Shown here in pieces: positions 35,106-46,856 of a stretch of DNA of 64,000 nt. Source of the DNA: Ustilaginoidea virens. Its lineage: Eukaryota > Ascomycota > Sordariomycetes > Hypocreales > Clavicipitaceae. The stretch lies in NCBI RefSeq assembly GCF_000687475.1, contig NC_057318.1:186001-250000 (forward strand). Direction: 5' to 3'. Both the position numbers and the translations under genes were made by a program. Position 1 is the stretch's first letter. Every line of letters starts with the position of its first letter. The notes below the pieces were generated by a model. That model did not search any database, was not told the DNA's origin, and saw nothing but the letters and a program-made list of their open reading frames with translations.

Positions 35106-38100
35106 ATGGTGGCTTCAGGAGCCAACGGCACCAACGGCCGGAGGGTGCCTGTTGCTAACGGCCACGCTTCTTATGCCGAGAAGCACAACATTGCAGACCA
35201 CTTCATTGGAGGCAACAGCCTAGCCAATGCGCCGCCGGGCAAGGTCAAGGACTTTGTTGCCCAACATGATGGTCACACAGTTATTACAAACGTGAGTTGC
35301 TTGTCACGAAATGCTTTACGATGGCAACCCCCTCCCTCTCCTTTCTGAGCAGCATCGAAATTGAGAAAATCCCAAGTAACTAATTGGTCGCTTTGCTTCT
35401 CAAAGGTTTTGATTGCAAACAACGGTATTGCCGCCGTCAAAGAAATTCGGTCCGTTCGAAAGTGGGCTTATGAAACGTTTGGTGACGAGAGAGCCATTCA
35501 CTTCACCGTCATGGCCACCCCCGAAGATCTGCAAGCTAATGCGGACTACATTCGAATGGCCGACCATTATGTGGAGGTTCCTGGCGGCACCAACAATCAC
35601 AATTATGCCAACGTGGAGCTGATAGTGGATATCGCCGAGCGTATGAATGTACACGCTGTTTGGGCTGGCTGGGGTCATGCCTCGGAGAACCCCAAACTAC
35701 CAGAATCTCTGGCTGCTTCGCCCAACAAGATTGTCTTCATTGGCCCCCCCGGCTCGGCCATGCGTTCGCTTGGCGACAAAATTTCCTCCACAATTGTTGC
35801 TCAGCACGCCTCAGTGCCTTGCATTCCGTGGTCAGGAACCGGCGTTGATGAGGTCCGGATCGACAAGAATGGCATCGTTACCGTCTCCGACGAAGTCTAC
35901 GCCAAGGGCTGCGTAACCTCATGGCAAGAAGGTCTGGAAAAGGCCAAGGAGATTGGCTTTCCAGTCATGATCAAGGCCTCCGAAGGTGGTGGCGGCAAGG
36001 GTATTCGTAAAGCTTTGGGCGAGGAAGGCTTCGAGGCCCTGTACAAGGCCGCCGCCAGCGAGATTCCAGGGTCTCCCATTTTCATCATGAAGCTGGCTGG
36101 AAACGCCAGACATTTGGAAGTCCAGCTGCTCGCCGATCAGTACGGCAACAACATCTCGCTCTTTGGAAGAGATTGTTCCGTCCAGCGGCGCCACCAGAAG
36201 ATTATCGAAGAGGCGCCCGTCACTATTGCCAAGCCCGACACATTCAGAGCCATGGAGAATGCCGCTGTTCGCTTAGGCAAGTTGGTCGGTTACGTATCCG
36301 CCGGTACTGTGGAATACCTGTACTCGCACGCCGATGACAAGTTCTACTTCCTCGAGCTCAACCCGCGTCTCCAGGTCGAGCATCCTACCACTGAAATGGT
36401 CAGTGGCGTTAACTTGCCCGCTGCTCAGCTCCAGATTGCCATGGGCTTGCCTCTGCATCGTATTCGTGATATCCGAGTCCTGTACGGGATCGACCCCAGA
36501 ACCTCCGGCGAGATTGACTTCGAGTTCAAGAACGAGGGCACCTCGCAGGCGCAGCGACGACCTACACCCACTGGCCATACCACTGCCTGTCGTATCACAT
36601 CGGAGGATCCTGGTGAAGGATTCAAACCTTCCAATGGTGTCATGCACGAGCTGAACTTTCGAAGTAGTTCCAACGTCTGGGGTTATTTTTCCGTCGGTAC
36701 GCAGGGCGGTATTCACAGCTACTCCGACAGTCAGTTCGGTCACATTTTTGCGTACGGCGAGAACCGGCAAGCGTCTCGAAAACACATGGTCGTCGCCTTG
36801 AAAGAACTCAGCATCCGTGGTGATTTCAAGACCACCGTTGAATACCTCATCAAGCTGCTCGAGACAGAGGCCTTTGAGGATAACACGATTTCCACCGGCT
36901 GGCTCGACGAACTGATATCCAAGCGCCTGACTGCAGAGAGACCAGACACCATGCTGGCCGTGGTGTGTGGTGCCATTACCAAGGCTCATATTGCCAGCGA
37001 AGCCTGCATTGCCGAGTATCGCGGTGGCCTGGAAAAGGGTCAGGTCCCGTCAAAGGAGATCCTCAAGACCGTCTTTACCATCGACTTCATCTACGAAGGT
37101 TTTCGATACAAGTTCACTGCCACGCGTGCGAGCGCAGACAGTTACCATCTCTTCATCAACGGCTCCAAATGCACCGTTGGTGTTCGCGCTCTCAGCGACG
37201 GTGGTTTGCTGATTCTTCTCGACGGTCACAGCCACAACGTCTACTGGAAGGAGGAAGTCGGCGCCACCCGCCTGTCCGTTGACAGCAAGACTTGCTTGCT
37301 CGAGCAGGAGAATGACCCTACTCAGCTTCGAACCCCCAGTCCCGGCAAGTTGGTTCAGTATGCCGTTGAGAACGGCTCTCACGTCAAGGCTGGCCAGACT
37401 TATGCCGAGGTTGAGGTCATGAAGATGTACATGCCCTTGGTTGCCCAGGAGGACGGCATTGTCCAGCTCATCAAGCAGCCTGGCGCCACTCTAGAGGCTG
37501 GCGACATTTTGGGTATACTTGCCCTGGACGACCCCAGCCGCGTGAAGCAAGCCCAGGCTTTTGTTGACAAGCTCCCTTCGTACGGCGACTCCGTCGTGGT
37601 CGGTTCCAAGCCCGCTCAGCGCTTCTCCGTTCTTCGCTCCATCATGTTTAATATCCTGAGTGGTTACGACAACTCCGTCGTCATGGCCGCCGCCCTTAAG
37701 GAGCTCATCGAAGTCCTTCGCAACCCCGAACTGCCTTACAGCGAATGGAATGCTCAATTCTCGGCTCTGCATGCTCGCATGCCTCAGAAGCTGGATGCTC
37801 AGTTCGCCCAAATCGTTGAGCGCTCCAAGGCTCGCCACGCCGAGTTCCCTGCCAAGGCACTGCAGAAAGCTTTGTCCAAATTCCTGGAAGAAAGCGTTTC
37901 TGGAAACGACGCCGAGACGTTGAAGAATACTCTGGCTCCTCTCACTGACGTCCTGAACTCCTACGCCGAGGGAACCAAGGTGCACGAGCTCAACTTCATA
38001 CAGTCCTTGCTGGAGACGTACTGGGAGGTGGAGAGACTGTTCCTCACGCACGCTCAGGAGGACAGCGTCATCCTCAGACTTCGTGACCAGAACAAGGACA

Positions 38101-41100
38101 ACCTTGGCAAGGTCGTCCAGACTGCTCTATCCCACAGCCGTGTCAGCGCGAAGAGCTCTCTCATCCTGGCTATTTTAGACGAGTATCGCCCCAACAAGCC
38201 CAACGTCGGCAACATCAGCAAGTACCTGCGGGATTCTTTGCGCAAACTTACCGAGCTTTCATCTCGCGCCACCTCGAAGGTGTCTCTCAAGGCTCGCGAG
38301 ATCATGATTCAATGCTCGCTTCCTTCTTTGGAGGAGCGTACCGCCCAGATGGAGCACATCCTTCGATCATCCGTTATCGAGAGCCGGTACGGAGAGAGCG
38401 GCTGGGACCACCGTGAGCCCAATCTCGATGTCATCAAGGAGGTTGTCGACTCCAAGTACACCGTTTTCGACGTACTCCCGCTCTTCTTCAGCCATGAAGA
38501 CCCCTGGGTCGGTCTTGCAGCTCTGGAAGTCTATGTTCGCCGTGCGTACCGAGCCTACATCTTGAAGCAGATTGACTACCACAACGACGAAACCGACTCG
38601 CCGCTGTTTGTTTCTTGGGACTTTCAGTTGCGAAAGATTGGCCAATCAGAATTCGGCCTACCTCTTCAATCTGCTGCACCCTCTACTCCTGGAACTCCTG
38701 GAATTCCCGATCCCAACCTGAAGCGCATCTACTCCATTAGCGACATGTCCTACCTCAGCAGCAAGTGGGACGAGGAGCCCTCTCGAAAGGGCATCATCGT
38801 ACCCTGCAAGTATCTGGATGATGCCGAGGAGTTGGTGCAAAAGGCCCTTGAAACGCTGGCATTCCACAACAAGCAGACCAATCAATACAATGCCACCGCC
38901 AGGTTCAATGAGCTCGCCGACAAGCGCAGGCCCTTGTCTGCCATCAAGAGGGATTCAAAGCTTGACGGGGAGCTCTCTGCCGTCATCAATATCGCTGTTC
39001 GCGACGCTGAAAGTAAAGATGACAAGGAGCTCCTGTCACGTATCAAGCCCATTGTTGAGCAGTTTCGCGGCGAGCTGTTGGCTCGTGGCGTGCGACGGTT
39101 GAGCTTCATATGCGGTCACAGCGACGGCTCATACCCGGGCTACTACACGTTCCGAGGACCAGAGTACCTCGAGGATGACAGCATTCGTCACAGTGAACCT
39201 GCTCTTGCCTTCCAGCTTGAACTGGGACGTCTCGCCAAGTTCCACATCAAGCCCGTATTTACCGAGAACAAGAACATTCACGTCTACGAGGCTGTTGGCA
39301 AGGCCGTCGACACGGACAAGCGGTACTTTACCCGCGCCGTCATTCGACCTGGTCGCCTCCGTGACGAGATTCCCACTGGCGAGTACCTCATCTCGGAGGC
39401 AGACCGCGTCATTAACGATATATTCGACGCCCTCGAGATTATCGGCAACAACTCATCCGATCTCAACCACATCTTCATGAACTTTACTCCCGTCTTCCAA
39501 TTAGACCCTCGGGCCGTTGAGCAGAGCCTCCAAGGTTTCTTGGATCGGTTCGGTGCTCGTGGCTGGCGCTTGCGTGTCGCGCAGGTGGAAATCCGCATCA
39601 TTTGCACAGATCCCAAGACGAGCACGCCTTATCCTCTTCGTGTCGTTATCACCAACACCTCTGGATACGTCGTCAATGTCGACATGTACGCAGAGCGAAA
39701 GTCGGAGAAGGGCGAATGGGTCTTCCACAGCATTGGGGGCACCAGCGAAAAGGGACCTCTGCACTTGCTACCCGTCAACACTCCTTATGCCACCAAGAAC
39801 GCTCTCCAACCCAAGAGGTACAAGGCCCACCTCATGGGAACCCAGTACGTGTACGACTTCCCCGAGCTCTTCCGTCAAGCTATCCAAAACAGCTGGATCA
39901 AGGCTGTCAAGGACCAGCCGGCCTTGTCTAGCCAGCAGCCCAAGGCTGGCGACTGCGTCTCCTTCACCGAGCTTGTTCTCGACGACAAGGACCACCTTCA
40001 GGAGGTTAACCGCGAGCCCGGCACCAACGCTTGCGGCATGGTCGGTTGGATCTTCAAAGCACGTACCCCCGAGTACCCTACCGGCCGCCGCTTCATCGTT
40101 GTTGCCAACGACATTACTTACAAGATTGGATCGTTTGGTCCCAAGGAGGACAATTTCTTCCACAAATGCACCGAACTGGCCCGCAAGCTCGGCATACCCC
40201 GCATCTATCTGTCTGCCAACTCTGGCGCTCGACTGGGTCTTGCTGAAGAGCTGATGCCGTTTTTCAAGGTTGCGTGGAACGACCCTGCCAAGCAGGATGC
40301 CGGTTTCAGGTATATGTACCTGGACGAAAAGGCCAAGGAGACTTTCAAAAACGAAGTCATGACCGAGGAGGTCACGGAAGATGGCGAGAAGCGCCACAAG
40401 ATTGTCACCATTGTCGGCCGTGAAGACGGTCTTGGCGTTGAGTGCTTGAGAGGATCTGGTCTGATTGCCGGTGCCACCAGCAGAGCCTACAATGACATTT
40501 TCACCGTGACCTTGGTCACCTGCCGATCAGTTGGTAAGTATAGCACACACCCCCCCCCCCTCTCTCTCACCTTTCGTGAGGATCCTTCTCACTGCCTGCC
40601 ACAGGCTGTCTCGTCTTTTCTAACCATGGTCTACAGGCATCGGCGCCTACCTCGTCCGTCTTGGCCAACGTGCCGTCCAAATCGAGGGCCAGCCCATCAT
40701 CCTGACTGGCGCTCCCGCTCTGAACAACTTGCTAGGCCGTGAAGTGTATACGTCTAACCTGCAGCTTGGTGGGACGCAGATCATGTACCGCAACGGCGTC
40801 TCCCACATGACTGCCAATGACGACTTTGCCGGTGTTTCGCGCATCGTCGAATGGATGTCATTCGTGCCAGAGAAGCGCAATGGCCCCGTTCCCGTCAGCC
40901 CCAGCTCCGACTCTTGGGATCGCGATGTTGTCTACAGCCCACCCCAGAAGCAGGCCTTTGATGTACGATGGATGATTTCTGGCAAGCATGACGACGACGG
41001 CAGTTTCCAGAGCGGCCTCTTCGACAGGGACTCCTTTGTCGAAACGCTCGGCGGATGGGCTCGAACTGTCGTTGTTGGACGTGCTCGTCTCGGAGGTATC

Positions 41101-42201
41101 CCCATGGGTGTCATTGCGGTCGAGACTCGGTCCGTCGAGAACATCACCCCCGCCGATCCCGCCAACCCCGACTCTATGGAGCAGGTCAGCAACGAGGCTG
41201 GCGGCGTGTGGTACCCCAACTCGGCCTTCAAGACTGCTCAGGCCATCAACGACTTCAACAATGGTGAGCAACTGCCGTTGATGATTCTGGCCAACTGGAG
41301 AGGCTTCTCTGGTGGTCAACGCGACATGTACAACGAAGTCCTCAAGTACGGGTCCTTCATCGTCGACGCTCTCGTCAAGTACGAACAGCCCATCTTTGTT
41401 TACATTCCGCCCTTTGGTGAACTTCGAGGCGGATCTTGGGTTGTGGTCGACCCTACAATCAACCCCACCGTCATGGAGATGTATGCTGATGTCGAGGCTC
41501 GTGGTGGTGTCTTGGAGCCCGAGGGCATGATTGGCATCAAGTACCGCAAGGAGAAGCAGCTCGAGACGATGGCTCGCATGGATGCAACCTATGCCAGTTT
41601 GAAGAAGGAACTGAACAGGAAGGACCTGACTCCGGAGCAGGCTGCCGACATCAAGCAGAAGGTGACGGCTCGCGAGAAGGAGCTGCTACCCGTCTATGCG
41701 CAGATTGCGGTGCAGTTTGCTGATTTGCACGACCGTGCCGGACGTATGAAAGCCAAAAATGTCATTCGCGACCAGCTGGAGTGGGCAAACGCGCGTCGCT
41801 ACTTTTACTGGCGCCTGCGCCGTCGTCTTAACGAGGAGTACATTCTCCGCCGAATGGCGTCGAGTGTCTTGTCATCATCATCATCGTCATCATCATCATC
41901 ATCTGCGGACCCGAACTCGACCAAGGCCAGCGAAGTACGAGCGCAAAACCTGCGACTTTTGCAGAGCTGGTCAAACATTACTCCGTTTGACCGCAGCGAT
42001 AGACAGGTTGCTGAGTGGTATGAGAAGGAGAGGAAGACGATTGGTGACAAGGTTGATGTTCTCAAGGCTGAAAGGCTGGCTCTTGATGTAGCGGAGCTGG
42101 TTCGTGGCCAGAAGGCTGCAGGCTGGAAGGGTGTGCGTGAGGTGCTGAGGGTCATGCCCGTTCAGGAGCGGGACGCGATTCTGCAGTATCTCAAGGAATA
42201 G
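35106..42201 (+). CDS. ACC1: Cytosolic acetyl-CoA carboxylase (multidomain eukaryotic ACC)
   Basis: Three exons: 35106-35291, 35406-40533 and 40637-42201, with introns of 114 and 103 bp. Joins are N62/[16 protein letters not shown] (phase 0) and [14 protein letters not shown] (phase 1). Product about 2292 aa, normal for fungal ACC. It carboxylates acetyl-CoA to malonyl-CoA, the committed step of fatty-acid synthesis. In order: biotin carboxylase (residues about 60-560) with the ATP-grasp glycine loop '[11 protein letters not shown]' near 252-262 and the '[14 protein letters not shown]' block; the biotin carrier with EVMKM and biotinyl lysine K735; the large central domain; and the carboxyltransferase from about 1500, with '[14 protein letters not shown]' and '[13 protein letters not shown]'. 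An 11-serine tract (residues 2184-2194) encoded by TCA repeats sits in a variable loop near the C-terminus. The start follows an ATG-free leader. Confidence 0.97.
41872..41904 (+). repeat. In-frame TCA microsatellite coding 11 Ser inside ACC1
   Basis: Nine TCA codons, one TCG and one TCT in a row, residues 2184-2194 of ACC1. Trinucleotide repeats keep the frame when they change length. The surrounding loop is variable in the family. Confidence 0.9.
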
Positions 42202-43120
42202 GGGGCTATACTGTGATGGAAGACGCACTCTCGAGAGAATGAATGTTTGGAGGAGCATTCGTTTTCGACAGGAGTAGGGGGTTATATATGGTGATGAAGA
42301 CGAGATGGAATACACTACACGCTCGACGAGAATGAATGTTTGGAGGAGCATTCGTTTTCGGCACATGAAGCTTGTGATTCTGTTCTTCTTTTCCTTTTCC
42401 CTGCTTGGGCAGATGTAGATTTAGAGGGCAGTGTATAAAGTATTGGCGTTTGGGGCTGCGGACTACCCAGGTGCTTGATTTCGATGTCATGCTTATGATG
42501 ATGTACAGATGGATGAAAAGCCGACCAAGTCTGGGGAGTATATGATGTGGCGCAGGGATTTTCTATGGAAAACCGCATCGAGGCGCATGCGCTACATTTG
42601 ATGGATTCTCTGCGGAAAGCATGAGACGGAACAAACGCACCATGTGCCTTGCTTTGCTTTGCTTTATACGACGAGGTTGGTATCTCTTGGTCTATTGTAC
42701 ATTTGAAAGCATACACACACACATATATATGTACATGCACATGATGCAGCCCACCCCAGCAGACGCAGACGCAGACGCAGACGCGTAGACATGCGTTCCC
42801 TCGGACCCAGCGATGTCGTGTCGTGTCGTGTAGTACGTACGCGTCGTCGGACGCATTTGCCGCGGCGCGTCTCGGCGACGGGTGCGATTCTGGCGAATGT
42901 GGTGTCGCTGTGACGGAGGCTGTTTGCCGTGGTTTGTGTTGTGGTGTGTTTCTTTTTTTTTGGTTGGGGCTGCTTGCTGCTTGATTCTTGCTGATTCTTG
43001 CCGATTCTTGCAGCTTGATCCTTGCTGCTTGGGAGATTTTCTCTGCTGCGAGCGTCTTGTGTTGCGCTTTTCCATTTTCCTCTTCTTTTTCTTTTACTGT
43101 TTTTTTCTTTTTTTTTGTTG
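42202..43120. other. Convergent intergenic region acc1/BOL3 with duplicated 3' segment
   Basis: Just after the acc1 stop, a segment is imperfectly duplicated: the 33-bp core beginning GAGAATGAATGTTTGGAGG is present at 42235-42267 and 42328-42360, with the flanking AGGGGG.TATA..TGATG also repeated. The rest holds CA/TA microsatellites (about 42711-42730) and CAGACG hexamers (about 42763-42783). No gene. Confidence 0.6.
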
Positions 43121-43264
43121 GGTTTGCTGGGTTTGCTGTGTATGCTGTGTCTGCTGTGTCTGCTTTGTCTGCTGTGTCTGCTGTGTCTGCTGTGTCTGCT
43201 GTGTCTGCTGTGTCTGCTGTGTCTGCTGTGTCTGCTGTGTCTGCTGTGTCTGCTGTGTCTGCTT
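43121..43264. repeat. 9-bp minisatellite (TGCTGTGTC)n
   Basis: About fifteen copies of a 9-bp unit, TGCTGTGTC with a few GGTTTGCTG variants at the left. Open in several frames (Gln/Thr on -, Cys/Leu/Ser/Ala on +), which explains ORFs of 80-280 codons here; none is a credible gene. The array ends about 40 bp beyond the BOL3 stop, in its presumed 3' UTR. Confidence 0.9.
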
Positions 43265-43302
43265 GCTGCTCGTTTCGTGCCCCTCGGACTTCTTTCTGCC
43301 CG

Positions 43303-43617
43303 CTACTCCGAGGCCCTCGTGTTCAGCTGCAGGCCGTGCCACTGCTTCATGACGTCGCCCAGCGCGCTGTTCACCATGCGCTGCTGCTTGAGCGTGGAGG
43401 CGCCCTTGAAGGCCGGGCTGGCAATGTCAATGGCGTACATGCTGCCGCAGCCGCCGGAGACGTCGCGCACCAGCAGCTCCGTGGGCTGGAGCTTGTCGCG
43501 GAGGAGGGCGGCGATGGCCTGTTCGGCGGGGGTCATGGATTCCTGCCGCGAGGAAAAGGGCCGGGCGGGGGCGCGGGAGATGCGCCGGAGCAGGAGGCCG
43601 AAGCTGTGGCGGATCAT
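43303..43617 (-). CDS. BOL3: BolA-like protein, BolA3/Bol3 (Aim1) type, mitochondrial Fe-S assembly
   Basis: Single exon, 104 aa. The N-terminus (MIRHSFGLLLRRISRAPARPFSS) is Arg/Ser-rich without acidic residues, as in a mitochondrial presequence. The BolA fold follows from about residue 28: 'LLVRDVSGGCGSMYAIDIAS' with the Cys after GG typical of BolA3, then FKGASTLKQQRMVN and 'MKQWHGLQL'. BolA3 proteins help transfer [4Fe-4S] clusters to enzymes such as lipoate synthase, with Nfu1 and glutaredoxin 5. The Cys and the His of WHGL are present, but the usual His in the KQHR/QQH position is Gln here. Transcribed divergently from the amino-acid permease across a shared 0.9-kb region. Confidence 0.9.
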   Translation of the reverse strand: MIRHSFGLLLRRISRAPARPFSSRQESMTPAEQAIAALLRDKLQPTELLVRDVSGGCGSMYAIDIASPAFKGASTLKQQRMVNSALGDVMKQWHGLQLNTRASE

Positions 43618-44523
43618 GCCTTTCTCGGTCTGGATGGTAGCCGAGCTTTGGCCTGGATTGGATATGCTATGCTGGAGCTGGCTGGCTGGCGCGGGTGGAG
43701 AGGCCGGTAAGCAAGGGGCTGAGATGCGTCAAACGGGGAGCAGCAGCAGGCAGCAAGGCAAACGTCTGGTAAGTTTTCGTCGGTTGCTCGGGCCCGCGGG
43801 AAGGGCAGTGGTTGATGGAGGACGAGGACGTGGCCGACCCGATTTGCAGCTGTGTGACTTGTTGTGATTTGTGGTGATGGGGAGTCAATCATCTGCAGGG
43901 CCAGGTTTGCCGAGATGGGCCCAGGCCAGGGGAAGTGAGGTGGGGCTGCATGACATGACGGCGGGGCGGGTGACCCGCGCCAATCAGCCTGTGGTACGGA
44001 AGTGGGGGCCGCCGCTGGTGGTGTGATGTCATTGCCAAGCTTTTTTTGCCAGTAGGTTGGGGCACAGCAGCAACAAAAAAAAAAACAAAAAAATAACCAC
44101 CACCGCCACCACCACCACCACCACCACCACCACCACAGAGAATAGAGCAAGAGAGGCTTGAGGGAGATTTTGAGACTATAAAGTCGGAATCCGGTCCAAG
44201 GCGACAGGGACGAAGCAAGCTTTTGGCGCTTCGTTCGCCGGCCAAAGTCGGGCCCCCTCTCACTCTTTTTTTTTTTTTTTTTTTTTTTTTGCATTTTCTT
44301 TTCTTCGATACTCGTCCTCGAGGCATTTTTTTGCCTGGCCAGCATTTATTCGCTCCGCGACACGACAACACGTTGCCCGACCTCGCGCGTTCCCCGTCAT
44401 CCCGCGCGCCAGTCCGAGCCGGTCCAAACACCGCTGACTAGACTTGTATGGACTCGTTGCGCGGATGTGCACGGCGGCATCCATCGTGAGCTCATTCCCA
44501 ACAGAACAGCTCCATGTGCGAGC
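43618..44523. promoter_or_regulatory. Divergent intergenic region between BOL3 and the permease
   Basis: About 0.9 kb serving both promoters. It contains a (CCA)n microsatellite (44098-44136) and a T22-class tract around 44265-44290. The 243- and 180-codon minus-strand ORFs here are poly-Trp/poly-Gly and poly-Lys products of these repeats. No TATA box can be assigned with confidence. Confidence 0.5.
44098..44136. repeat. (CCA)n microsatellite
   Basis: About 13 CCA/ACC triplets with one CCG interruption, in the divergent promoter region. Confidence 0.9.
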
Positions 44524-46660
44524 ATGGCGTCGACGGGAGTTGACAAAACCGCCCCTGCCCCTGCCCCTGCCGCCGGCGCCTCGGACCGGGACGAGAAAAG
44601 AGCCGCCGCTCCGGGCATCGGGCGTCCAGATGCAAAGCTAGGCCGCGACTTGCTGCCCACCGGGGGGTCCAAGACGGCTGACTTTACCCACCGGACGCTC
44701 AAGTCTCGGCATATCCAGCTCATCGGGATTGGCGGTACCATCGGCACCGCCCTGTATGTGCGTTTCCCCCTTGCCCCTTTCGTCTTGCTTGCCGCCGTCT
44801 GCTTGCCGCCGTCTGCTTGCTGCCATCTGCCATCTGCCATCTGCCATCTGCCATCTGCCATCCGCCCGCACTGGCTCCATTGCTCATCCAGTGCTCATGC
44901 AAAGCCCAGGTTCAAATCGGCAAGGGTCTCCTGGACGGCGGGCCGGGCAGCTTGTTCGTGGCTTTTTCCTTTTGGTGCACCTTTGTCCTGGCCATCACCA
45001 TGTGCATGGCCGAAATGGTCACCTACTTGCCCATCTCGTCGCCCTTTGTTCGCTTTGCCGGCCGCTTCGTCGACGAAGCCTTGGGGTTTGCCGCCGGCTG
45101 GAACTTCTTCGTCCTCGAGGCAGCCCTGGTGCCGTTTGAGATAGTCGCCTGCAACTTCATCCTCCGCTACTGGACCGATGCCGTCCCCGCCGCCGCCGTC
45201 ATCGTCGCCGTCATCGCCCTGTACGCCCTCATCAACCTCATGGCCGTCAGGTGGTACGGCGAAACCGAGTTCTGGTCCGCCCTCGGCAAGGTGCTGCTGA
45301 TTGTCGGCCTCGTCGTCTTCACCTTTGTCGTCATGCTGGGCGGGAACCCCAAGGGCGACCGGTTCGGCTTCCGCTACTGGGCAGATCCCGGCGCCTTCGC
45401 CCCCCTCTACTACGACGGCGCCCTGGGCCGCTGGCTGGGCTTTCTGCAGTGCCTGATCCAGGCCGCCTTTACCGTGGCGGGGCCCGACTACGTGTCCATG
45501 GCGGCCGGCGAGGCCGAGAACCCCCGGCAAGTCATGCCGCGAGCCTACAACGCCGTCTTCTACCGGCTGACGGCCTTTTTCGTCCTCGGCGCGCTCTGCG
45601 TCGGCATCCTGGTCCCGTACAATGACGCGCAGCTGACGGCTGCCTACCAGACGTCGGCTCCCGGCGCCGCGGGCTCCCCCTACGTCGTGGCCATGAACCG
45701 GCTGGGCATCGGCGTGCTCCCGCACGTCGTCAACGCCATGGTGCTGACGGCCGCCTTTTCCGCCGGCAACTCGTACGTCTACTGCGCCTCCCGCTCCCTG
45801 TACGGGCTGGCCCTCGAGGGCAAGGCGCCCGGGTGGCTGACCACCTGCACCGGCAACGGCGTCCCCGTCTACTGCGTCGCCGTCGTCCTCGCGCTCGCGC
45901 TCCTGGCCTTTCTGCAGCTGTCGCAAGACGCGGCCGTCGTGCTGGACTGGTTCGTCTCGCTCGTCACCGCCTCGCAGCTGCTCAACTTTTGCTGCATCTG
46001 CGTCACCTACCTGTGCTTTTACCGGGCGCTCCGAGCCCAGGGCGTCAGCCGCGACACCCTGCCCTACAAGGCCTGGCTGATGCCGTGGGGGGCCTACTAC
46101 GGTCTGGCGGGCACGCTGGTCATGGCCTTTGCTGGGGGGTATGCCGTCTTTCTGCCCGGTCGGTGGAAGACGGCCGACTTTTTGTTCTCGTGAGTTCGCC
46201 CGGGAAGGGGGGTGGGGGGGGGGGGGGTGGCGTTTTTGGCTGCCTTGCGAGTTGGATTGAGTGTTGCTAACGCGGGAGCAGGTACACCATGATTGTGGCC
46301 TTTGCCGTGCTGTTTGTAGGGTACAAGGTCCTTTGCAAGAGCAAGATGCGCGCGGCCGACGAGGTCGACCTGTTGCAGGACATGGACACGGTGGAGGCGT
46401 ACGAGAAGAACCATGTCCCGCAGCCAGCAAGGTATTTTATTATTTTTTTTCGCCCTGTTGTGTTTTGTGCTTTTCTTTTTTGCTTTTTTGTGCTTTGCTT
46501 CTTCTGGTGTTTTGTTCCTGCGGTTCCTTTTTTTTTTCTCCTCTTTTTTTTAACCCGTTTTTCTTCTCTGTCGCAGAATTAACGGCGTCAAACACATGGC
46601 GGCAAGCTAACGCCTGGCAGTAACAAATTCGAAAAGGCTCTCGACTTTGTCTTTGGGTAA
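44524..46660 (+). CDS. Amino-acid permease, fungal YAT family (APC superfamily)
   Basis: Four exons: 44524-44757, 44910-46189, 46282-46431 and 46621-46660. Introns of 152, 92 and 189 bp; the last has CTAAC 12 nt before its acceptor. Product about 567 aa. After an acidic/Pro-Ala N-terminus comes the family signature 'LKSRHIQLIGIGGTIGTALYVQIGKG' split across residues about 58-83 by intron 1, then about twelve membrane segments, including 'EMVTYLPISSPFVRFAGRFVDEALGFAAGWN' and 'GPDYVSMAAGEAENPRQVMPRAYNAVFYRL'. The product ends ASNKFEKALDFVFG. These proteins import amino acids with protons across the plasma membrane; the substrate cannot be told from sequence. A naive reading without splicing gives a 458-codon ORF with false ends. 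Start chosen as the ATG that opens the hydrophilic tail in frame with exon 1. Confidence 0.92.
44821..44865. repeat. 7-bp minisatellite (TGCCATC)n inside permease intron 1
   Basis: Six copies of TGCCATC, preceded by two copies of GCCGCCGTCTGCTT (about 44790-44818). It lies wholly within intron 1 and explains the Trp-rich minus-strand ORFs. Confidence 0.9.
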
Positions 46661-46856
46661 GTTGATGGAAGCCAGCGACAGCTACGTCGTTCAACAGACG
46701 TCTGCGGACGAGGCACCGCAACGCAACAGTGGCCCGTGGCCTTTTACCCAGCCCGGGCGGCTGGAAGCGAGCCGCGGACATGGAGAGCTCCTTTGGAAGG
46801 GAGATGAGGCCGAGAACGGCTTGCGGGGTTGTCACATGTCCGGCCCGTAGCCGCGT

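Noticed and set aside
43022..43867. 281- and 240-codon + ORFs over the BOL3 region
   Set aside because: Produced by the 9-bp array and by the antisense of BOL3.
43614..44431. 243- and 180-codon - ORFs with poly-Trp/poly-Gly
   Set aside because: Driven by the (CCA)n and T tracts in the divergent promoter.
44895..46430. 511-codon - ORF opposite the permease
   Set aside because: Shadow of GC-rich coding sequence; the + strand gene has family motifs and introns, this has none.
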